Shown here: positions 1 to 4,668 of the stretch, one piece after another | How the letters are laid out: the number at the start of each line of letters is the position of its first letter | Position numbering within the stretch: the first letter of the stretch is position 1 | Assembly (NCBI GenBank): GCA_027858275.1 | Contig: JAQIDA010000332.1 | Location: 1-12,926, forward strand | Origin: Candidatus Kapaibacterium sp. | Lineage (GTDB): Bacteria > Bacteroidota > Ignavibacteria > Kapaibacteriales > UBA2268 | Direction of reading: 5' to 3' | DNA: 12,926 bases | Program-made: the position numbers and the translations under genes | The notes under the pieces: model-generated | Seen by the model: the letters and a program-made list of their open reading frames with translations, nothing else | The model's database searches: none | What the model was told of the DNA's origin: nothing

Positions 1-47
1 AGGCACTTGGAACAATTTGTTCCCAGAACTTTGATTACAGTAGTCAT
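1..47 (-). CDS. Small CxxC redox (thioredoxin-like) protein, N-terminal fragment cut by window edge
   Basis: Reading the minus strand from the ATG at 47-45 gives MTTVIKVLGTNCSKC, after which the window ends. A short beta-strand followed at once by a G-T-x-C-x-x-C motif is how small redox-active disulfide proteins (the TIGR00412 'redox-active disulfide protein 2' type, thioredoxin-fold) begin; C12 and C15 would be the redox pair. An AAGGGA ribosome binding site lies 9 nt upstream, on the plus strand at about 57-62, the same type as that of the gene starting at 3315. It is on the same strand as the arsR-like gene and about 220 nt downstream of it. ArsR regulators are often found with such CxxC proteins and a permease, which would lie beyond the left edge. 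Only 15 codons are visible, so the family call rests on the motif, the ribosome binding site and the context. Confidence 0.6.
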   Translation of the reverse strand, partial: MTTVIKVLGTNCSKC

Positions 48-110
48 TAATTCGTATCCCTTCAATTTTTGTATATTGCGAATTCACGATATGGTTATTG
101 TTATTTCTTT

Positions 111-208
111 TTCGTAGAGACGCCCAAATTGGGCGTCTAAATTAACAGCGATTTTTGCGACTTTTTTGGGTTGCGTTCCAAGACGCCCAATTTGGGCGTC
201 TCTACGAA
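111..208. repeat. REP doublet (REPIN-like): two REP palindromes in inverted orientation
   Basis: The outer 28 nt on each side (111-138 and 181-208) are exact inverted copies, separated by a 42-nt spacer. Each copy holds an odd-centred palindrome with arms AGACGCCCAA and its complement around one central base (118-138 and 181-201). The outside of each copy carries the tetranucleotide GTAG (114-117 on plus; 205-202 on minus). A GTAG tetranucleotide next to a hairpin is the hallmark of REP sequences mobilised by RAYT (TnpA-REP) transposases, and inverted REP pairs are called REPINs. It lies between the arsR-like gene and the downstream CxxC gene, so it would be transcribed and could fold into a long hairpin. 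The related copies at 2031-2055, 2076-2100 and 7481-7501 show it is a dispersed family. Confidence 0.85.
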
Positions 209-217
209 TTACTTGTA

Positions 218-256
218 CCCCCGCCTGCACAGGAGGGGGGATAGGGGGTGGTTCTT
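218..256. repeat. G-rich hairpin element downstream of the arsR-like gene
   Basis: CCCCC-G-CCT (218-226) pairs with AGG-A-GGGGG (231-239): eight pairs, one mismatch and a 4-nt loop. It is followed by a second G-run (GGGGG, 244-248) and TGGTT. Such 'C-rich arm / G-rich arm / G-run' units are typical of dispersed intergenic repeats in many bacterial genomes. The four G-runs also allow a G-quadruplex on the plus strand. It begins 10 nt past the arsR-like stop codon, but the minus strand has no U-tract after it, so it is not a standard intrinsic terminator. There is only one copy in the window. Confidence 0.4.
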
Positions 257-265
257 TCCTTAATC

Positions 266-568
266 TTACTCAAAAAAATCATCCATCAAGGTCTTAGCTA
301 TTTGCCAATTGTCCTTATTTATGCAGTATCTGATTTTCGGAGGATTAATCTCACCTTGAATCAAGCCGACATCCTTTAACTCTTTCAAGTGCTGCGAAAC
401 TGTTGATTGCGCGATAGGCAAATCTTGGACAATATCACCGCAAAAGCAGCAAGATTCACCGCCGAGCATTCTGAGTATCATCAATCTGGCAGGATGCCCC
501 ATAGCCTTAGCAAATCGAGCCAGCTGCACATTTTCTTCGCTGTATTTATCACTGTCAGTATTACTCAT
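266..568 (-). CDS. ArsR/SmtB-family transcriptional repressor
   Basis: A 100-residue winged-helix regulator that should bind DNA as a dimer and release it on metal, metalloid or thiol signals. Seen in the sequence: 'LARFAKAMGHPARLMILRML' (about 16-35) is the family's first helix pair. A cysteine-rich turn with C40, C41 and C43 sits just before the helix-turn-helix. The recognition helix is in 'IAQSTVSQHLKELKDVGLI' (52-70), and the wing ends at C82. The cysteines lie where ArsR-type sensors carry their ELCVCDL-type metalloid site, so arsenite- or thiol-responsive sensing is likely, but the ligand is inferred. I chose the ATG at 568-566: the upstream in-frame ATG at 613-611 overlaps a palindrome that is probably the operator and has no ribosome binding site. 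It would head an operon with the CxxC redox gene at the window's left edge. The family call is firm; the inducer is not known. Confidence 0.9.
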   Translation of the reverse strand: MSNTDSDKYSEENVQLARFAKAMGHPARLMILRMLGGESCCFCGDIVQDLPIAQSTVSQHLKELKDVGLIQGEINPPKIRYCINKDNWQIAKTLMDDFFE

Positions 569-612
569 TTTTGCCGATCTTTCGAAGTTCGATAATAGTT
601 GCGTTAATCGCA

Positions 613-630
613 TATCGTAAATATACGATA
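613..630. promoter_or_regulatory. Candidate ArsR operator (inverted repeat)
   Basis: TATCGTA (613-619) and TACGATA (624-630) form a perfect 7-bp inverted repeat with a 4-nt spacer. It is centred about 53 bp upstream of the chosen ATG (568) of the arsR-like gene. Short A+T-rich inverted repeats of this size in the regulator's own promoter are the usual ArsR/SmtB binding sites, so autoregulation is likely. The site also faces the divergent WG-repeat gene, but at about 270 bp it is probably too far away to control that gene. The assignment rests on symmetry and position only. Confidence 0.5.
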
Positions 631-896
631 AAGAATTGAACTGAGCAAGAAATTATCAATTTGTTGCATATAAAAAATATTTGAAACTCTTTTTCAACTT
701 TAGCGTAGATGATATTGAGGGGCAGATTTTTCCTGTTAGGGCTGAGCAAAAATTAAGAAAACCACTCAAAGGACTCAAAAACAAAGGGCTTATTGTTTTT
801 TCGAGTAGAGACAACAATGTTGATGATTCTCGGAATTAAACCGAAAATTCTGTTTAAGAAAAAATAGAAATTATCAATTATACCCGGAGAACAGTC
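631..896. other. Divergent intergenic region between the arsR-like and WG-repeat genes
   Basis: About 270 bp must hold promoters for both neighbours, but I find no convincing promoter boxes. A frame on the plus strand is open from 645 to a TAA at 837-839 (64 codons) without an ATG or a ribosome binding site. It could be a remnant of a gene or chance. Within it, GTAG at 805-808 followed by CAACA-A-TGTTG (812-822) has the same odd-centred palindrome plan as the REP family but a different sequence. The only clear signal is the ribosome binding site GGAGA at 886-890, serving the gene at 897. Confidence 0.35.
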
Positions 897-2012
897 ATGA
901 AAAAACTGACAGCCTTAATCGCAATTCTGCTCGCCTTTGGCGCATTCCAAGCTCAAGCTTCAAAAACATTGTATCCCTTTGTTAATCAGGACAAAGTAGG
1001 ATTTATTGATTCATCAGGGAAAATCGTCATTCCCGCGACCTACGAAATTGATGTAAGCACAGAAATAGCTTTGAAGGATAATGATAACATTCCCTCCTTC
1101 GACAATTTGGATGATTTGAGATTCCAAGAAGGACGAGTAATGATCCCTATTGTTAAGAAATCCAAATTTTTTGGAATTTTCAATATTGCACAAGACGTGT
1201 ACAACATAGTCGTAGCTGATGACGGAACTACGGTCTCTAATTTAGGAATGGAAGAAGTCGGAGAATTTAAAAACGGGCTTGCCCCCGCAAAGATGCCTCG
1301 TTTGACATACAATTATGAAACCGATTGCAATTACGGTTTTGTTGATGTTGATATGAAAATGGTTATTGAACCCGAATATACCTATGCCGCTGAGTTTTCT
1401 GACGGAATGGCATTAGTTATGCGCGACGATCTATACGGCTATATCAACAACAAAGGCGAAACATTAATAGAGCATAAATACAGAGACGCTAATAATTTTT
1501 CCGACGGCTTAGCCGCTGTTCTTATCGGCAACAAGTTGGGTTATATAAACAAAGCCGGCGATCAAGTTATTGATGCTAAATTCGATGTTGCCGGCCGGTT
1601 CAAACACGGCACGGCTAAAGTTTATATAAACGGCGGATACAGATTTATTGATAAAAAAGGTGACTATATAAATTCGGAAGTTTATGACAGTGCCTCCGAT
1701 TTTTGCTGTGGCCTTGCTTCAGTTATGAAAAACAGTAAATACGGATATATTGATCCAAGCGGAAAAACTGTTATACCTATGCAATATGCGGATGCAGGCA
1801 GCTTTGGTTGTGGGCTGGCAAAAGTAAAACAAGACGGAAAATGGGGCTACATAAACAGAGGCGGCAAATTCGTCATCAGTCCTCAATATGATTTCTGCCG
1901 TGATTTCAATAGTAATATGGCAATTGTCTGGGATCAAGGCGAAGTGAAATATATCAACAACAGCGGTAAGGATGTGTTTACATTTCATTCTTATGAAATT
2001 GAAGAGATATAA
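897..2012 (+). CDS. Secreted WG-repeat (KWG-type beta-repeat) protein
   Basis: 371 residues with a classical signal peptide (MKKLTALIAILLAFGAFQAQA, cleavage near residue 21), so it is exported to the periplasm, outer membrane or outside. The rest is a row of about eight WG-type repeats of 33-37 residues, each with a core like 'YGYINNKGE..I...Y' followed by 'F.DGLA.V'. Clear cores are at about 32-49, 146-161, 180-195, 214-229, 248-263, 282-297, 315-331 and 350-360. A less regular stretch at 76-135 probably holds another diverged unit. Only one unit keeps the eponymous W-G (316-317); elsewhere the Trp is Tyr, Val or Leu. Such repeats form beta-rich scaffolds thought to mediate binding; no catalytic motif is visible. 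The ribosome binding site GGAGA lies 6 nt before the ATG. Two REP hairpins follow the stop. The domain call is firm; the function is unknown. Confidence 0.88.
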   Translation: MKKLTALIAILLAFGAFQAQASKTLYPFVNQDKVGFIDSSGKIVIPATYEIDVSTEIALKDNDNIPSFDNLDDLRFQEGRVMIPIVKKSKFFGIFNIAQDVYNIVVADDGTTVSNLGMEEVGEFKNGLAPAKMPRLTYNYETDCNYGFVDVDMKMVIEPEYTYAAEFSDGMALVMRDDLYGYINNKGETLIEHKYRDANNFSDGLAAVLIGNKLGYINKAGDQVIDAKFDVAGRFKHGTAKVYINGGYRFIDKKGDYINSEVYDSASDFCCGLASVMKNSKYGYIDPSGKTVIPMQYADAGSFGCGLAKVKQDGKWGYINRGGKFVISPQYDFCRDFNSNMAIVWDQGEVKYINNSGKDVFTFHSYEIEEI

Positions 2013-2030
2013 AAACCGTCCCGATATAAC

Positions 2031-2055
2031 GTAGAGACGCCCAATTTGGGCGTCT
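2031..2055 (+). repeat. REP copy (GTAG plus 21-bp palindrome)
   Basis: GTAG (2031-2034) is followed by the full palindrome at 2035-2055, with arms AGACGCCCAA and complement around a central T. It has plus orientation and begins 18 nt after the stop codon of the WG-repeat gene. It lies in the gap between convergent genes, a classical place for REP elements, and the stem may help end transcripts from both sides. Confidence 0.85.
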
Positions 2056-2075
2056 CTGTTATCTCATGATTTTGT

Positions 2076-2100
2076 GTAGAGACACCCAATTTGGGCGTCT
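2076..2100 (+). repeat. REP copy with one arm change (GTAG plus palindrome)
   Basis: GTAG (2076-2079) is followed by the palindrome at 2080-2100. It has the same orientation as the copy 45 bp upstream, so this is a direct pair rather than a REPIN. One base differs from the family (A at 2084 in place of G). Because the other arm is unchanged, this converts a G-C pair to A-C on the plus-strand transcript. On the minus-strand transcript it leaves a G-U wobble. Confidence 0.82.
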
Positions 2101-2124
2101 AATCGGAATAATAGAAAATAATCT

Positions 2125-3315
2125 CTATAACATCCCAACTTCTTTGCCGACTTTGCCAAACACATCAATGATCTTATTCAAATGATCTTCAGTCAAAGAT
2201 GCCATCATGCTGACTCGCATCATACTCATATTCGGCGGTACAGCAGGCGGAATAAAGGCATTGACAAAAACTCCGTAATCGAAAAGCTTGCGCCAAACTA
2301 AGAAAGCTTTTTCTAAATCTCCGATTATGACAGGTACAATCGCCGTTTCATTTTGAATAATATTGAAACCGAGCGCCATTAATCCCTTGCGCAAATATTT
2401 TGTATTGGCGAGAAGTTTGCCGACTCGTTCCGGCTCATCTTTCAGAATTTGCAAGGCTGCCAGTGTGGCGGCACATGACGACGGTGTTGGGCTGGCACTG
2501 AAAATCAAAGCAGATGAATGATGTTTCAGATAATTAATGACCCTTTCCGGGCCGGCTACGTATCCGCCGAGGGATGATAATGTTTTGGAGAAAGTTCCCA
2601 TAACCATATCAGTTTCTTCCGTCAAACCGAAATGAGAAGCAGTTCCTCTTCCGCCTTCTCCGATTACGCCGAGAGAATGAGCGTCGTCGATCATAACGCG
2701 AACACCGAATTTTTTTGCGATTTTAAGCAACTCAGGCAGATTGACAATCTCGCCTGTGACTGAAAAAACACCGTCCGACACAATGAATTTTCCGGCTTTT
2801 TCCGGCAAGCCCGCAAGAACTCTTTCGAGGTCCTCCATATCATTGTGCTTATATCTTACAAAATTAGTTAAAGCTCCTTTGGCAATCATCGCGCCGTTCA
2901 TAATGCAGGCATGATTTTCTTTGTCGGAAACTATATAATCGCCCCGTTGGGCTATAGTCGGGATTATACCGAGAGCCGTTTGATAGCCGGTAGAATATAA
3001 CAGAACCGATTCAAAACCGAGGAATTCCGCCAATCGAGCTTCCAATTCGACGTGCAAATCGAGAGTTCCCGTCAAATACCTCGAACCGGAGCAGCCGGTT
3101 CCGTATTTATTGACGGCAGCAATAGCGGCTTCGCGGACTTTAGGATGAGCGGTCAAACCAAGATAATTGTTTGACCCCGCCATAATTCTTTCTTTGCCTT
3201 CAATAGTAACAACAGGACCTTCATTTTCCTGAATTTCTCTGAAATAAGGATAAAGTCCTTTTTTCTTGATTTTATCAGCAAGATTCCAGTTGAAACACTT
3301 TTTGAATATATCCAT
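2125..3315 (-). CDS. spt: Serine palmitoyltransferase-like alpha-oxoamine synthase (PLP-dependent)
   Basis: A 396-residue fold-type I PLP enzyme of the family that condenses an amino acid with an acyl-CoA (serine palmitoyltransferase, BioF, KBL, HemA). Seen: N-terminal 'GLYPYFREI' (20-28), 'YGTGCSGSRYLTGT' (71-84), H135 for stacking on PLP, 'MIDDAHSLGV' (208-217) with D210 and H213, and the Schiff-base lysine K244 in 'GTFSKTLSSLGGY'. The 'FREI', 'YKHNDMEDLE' (155-164) and 'IFSASPTP' (271-278) stretches closely resemble Bacteroidota serine palmitoyltransferase rather than BioF or KBL, so the first step of sphingolipid synthesis (serine plus palmitoyl-CoA to 3-ketodihydrosphingosine) is the best call. 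The ribosome binding site AAGGGA is 7-8 nt upstream of the ATG. No other sphingolipid or biotin gene is adjacent. An inverted repeat at 3388-3407 lies upstream. Substrate choice is inferred from similarity recalled from memory. Confidence 0.8.
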   Translation of the reverse strand: MDIFKKCFNWNLADKIKKKGLYPYFREIQENEGPVVTIEGKERIMAGSNNYLGLTAHPKVREAAIAAVNKYGTGCSGSRYLTGTLDLHVELEARLAEFLGFESVLLYSTGYQTALGIIPTIAQRGDYIVSDKENHACIMNGAMIAKGALTNFVRYKHNDMEDLERVLAGLPEKAGKFIVSDGVFSVTGEIVNLPELLKIAKKFGVRVMIDDAHSLGVIGEGGRGTASHFGLTEETDMVMGTFSKTLSSLGGYVAGPERVINYLKHHSSALIFSASPTPSSCAATLAALQILKDEPERVGKLLANTKYLRKGLMALGFNIIQNETAIVPVIIGDLEKAFLVWRKLFDYGVFVNAFIPPAVPPNMSMMRVSMMASLTEDHLNKIIDVFGKVGKEVGML

Positions 3316-3387
3316 TGTTTATTCCCTTGGCTTGACTAATTAATTATATGTTTTAAAAATTTGGTCAGTACACGATCTTGTCTCTTT

Positions 3388-3407
3388 TAAAGATAATCAA
3401 ATCTTTA
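3388..3407. promoter_or_regulatory. Inverted repeat upstream of the spt-like gene
   Basis: TAAAGAT (3388-3394) and ATCTTTA (3401-3407) are perfect 7-bp inverted arms with a 6-nt spacer, about 75 bp before the spt-like start codon and about 75 bp after the stop of the MGMT-family gene. It could be a regulator site for spt or a weak A+T-rich hairpin ending the upstream transcript. The sequence does not decide between these. Confidence 0.25.
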
Positions 3408-3481
3408 GACATAATTCTAATAAATTTGCTGAATTTGTGTAATGATGATATCAAATCATGTTAAATTCTCATGGAAGTTTG

Positions 3482-3829
3482 TCAATCTGTTTGCGGCATT
3501 TCATAAAAATGCTTTTTCATATTTACTGCTTCATCTATAAAATCTATATTTTCAGCCTCCAATAATTCTCTCATCATTGTCGGAGTTCCGAAGTATGCCG
3601 CACCGCTAAGATTGCCGAGTCGATTTACTACTCTGTGGCAAGGGATGTCGCTTCGTCCAGCGCAAGAATTCAAGGCCCAGCCAACAGTTCGTGCTGCTGA
3701 AGCAGAGCCTACAGCTTTGGCAATACTTCCGTAAGTGGTCACCCGGCCAAAGGGAATCAGCTGAACCGCGTCAATTACCCGCTTAAAAAAATCAGATCCG
3801 GATTCTTCGGATATTTTCTTTTTCGTCAT
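3482..3829 (-). CDS. MGMT-family (alkyltransferase-like) DNA repair protein, single domain
   Basis: 115 residues, matching only the C-terminal DNA-binding/active-site domain of O6-alkylguanine-DNA alkyltransferase. Full-length Ogt or MGMT is about 160-200 residues. Seen: 'IPFGRVTTYGSIAKAVG' (25-41) with Y33, the helix-turn-helix and arginine finger in 'ARTVGWALN' (46-54, R47, N54), and the active-site motif PCHRV (63-67) with C64 and H65. E93 in 'LLEAEN' fits the fourth residue of the N-H-C-E network. Known short relatives (ATL proteins) usually have Trp or Ala in place of the Cys and only flag lesions for excision repair. Here the Cys is present, so direct alkyl transfer is possible. It is on the same strand as the spt-like gene, 166 bp away, so linkage is doubtful. 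The start has only a weak ribosome binding site. Confidence 0.85.
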   Translation of the reverse strand: MTKKKISEESGSDFFKRVIDAVQLIPFGRVTTYGSIAKAVGSASAARTVGWALNSCAGRSDIPCHRVVNRLGNLSGAAYFGTPTMMRELLEAENIDFIDEAVNMKKHFYEMPQTD

Positions 3830-3943
3830 AGCGAATAACTCTGTAAATAGTGCAACAATTAGGCATTAAAGCCGTTCCTCCGAGCATATATAAAATAATA
3901 ATCAGAATACCTTATTAAGCTCAAAGATAAAAATACAAAAGAT

Positions 3944-4570
3944 TTGTCAGACTTTATCAAATCGCGTTGCAAGAAAAATCTCCCGGGAATAGATGCGCAT
4001 AGGTTTATGATTCCTATGGTGGGTGATGAAATGTTCAGAAATTATTATACAGCTGCGCCCGATGCAAAGGAAAGTGCTGTATTACTTCTGTTAAATTTTA
4101 ATGACAAATTAGAGTTGCCGGAAATAATTTTCACATTGAGGAACAACACAATCAGCCACGGCGGACAAATCAGCTTCCCCGGCGGCAGACAAGACGGCAA
4201 TGAAACAGCAATTGAAACCGCTCTTAGAGAAGCTCGCGAGGAAATTGGCTTTGCTTCCGACCGGATTGAAATTCTTGGACAATTGTCGAAATTATATGTA
4301 CCTCCGTCCAAATATTTCATAACTCCTGTTGTTGCCCGTGTTGATGATATGGGCGAAATGAAAGCAAATCCGGACGAAGTTGATGAAATTTTCAAGGTGC
4401 CGCTTGAGAAGTTCCTGCAGGCGGATACCGCAAAAATAAAAGTTATGAACTTCATTGACCAAGATGTTGATGTTCCATACTGGGATGTTCACCCCACCAC
4501 GCCGCTTTGGGGAGCCACAGCTATGATAATGAGTGAATTCGCAACTATTGTCCGTGAATTTTTGGATTGA
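3944..4570 (+). CDS. CoA pyrophosphatase-type Nudix hydrolase
   Basis: 208 residues. It should hydrolyse CoA or acyl-CoA to 3'-phosphoadenosine 5'-phosphate and (acyl)phosphopantetheine in the cytoplasm, needing Mg2+ or Mn2+. Seen: the CoA-specific signature 'FTLRNNTISHGGQISFPGG' (63-81) runs into a perfect Nudix box, G81-x5-E87-x7-R95-E-A-R-E-E-I-G-F (to 103), with metal ligands E99 and E100. The N-terminus 'LPGIDAHRFMIP' (13-24) is also typical of the NudL/NUDT7 group. The start is uncertain: the chosen codon is TTG, there is no strong ribosome binding site, and the frame stays open back to 3902 without an ATG. The family's length supports a start near here. It is divergent from the MGMT-family gene and 98 bp ahead of the M16-family gene on the same strand. 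Confidence 0.87.
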   Translation: MSDFIKSRCKKNLPGIDAHRFMIPMVGDEMFRNYYTAAPDAKESAVLLLLNFNDKLELPEIIFTLRNNTISHGGQISFPGGRQDGNETAIETALREAREEIGFASDRIEILGQLSKLYVPPSKYFITPVVARVDDMGEMKANPDEVDEIFKVPLEKFLQADTAKIKVMNFIDQDVDVPYWDVHPTTPLWGATAMIMSEFATIVREFLD

Positions 4571-4668
4571 TTTTAAATATATATTCTCTTGTATCATTCC
4601 TGATGCTGTTTTTTTATTATGTTTGTATCTATGGCTTATGATCTGATATTTAAAACTGAAAAAAGATA

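Noticed and set aside
9..23. Palindrome GGAACAA-T-TTGTTCC near the left edge
   Set aside because: It lies within the codons for G-T-N-C-S of the CxxC protein, so it is most simply explained by coding sequence.
1..117. Open frame on the plus strand from the left edge to TAG at 115-117
   Set aside because: It overlaps the better-supported minus-strand CxxC start, shows no motif, and its stop falls in the REP GTAG.
111..208. CRISPR array as an explanation for the repeated palindromes
   Set aside because: Copies are dispersed over 7 kb, in both orientations, without regular spacers and without cas genes.
805..822. GTAG followed by CAACA-A-TGTTG, a possible diverged REP
   Set aside because: The plan matches but the sequence does not match the family arms beyond GTAGAGAC; a 5-bp palindrome is too short to claim.
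645..839. A 64-codon open frame without ATG on the plus strand between the arsR-like and WG-repeat genes
   Set aside because: No start codon with a ribosome binding site (only TTG at 681), no recognisable motif; an open frame of this length in A+T-rich DNA can be chance. I mention it only as a possible remnant.
4045..4455. Long minus-strand frame opposite the Nudix gene
   Set aside because: Antisense shadow of a gene with a perfect Nudix box; Ser-rich, motif-free product with no ribosome binding site.
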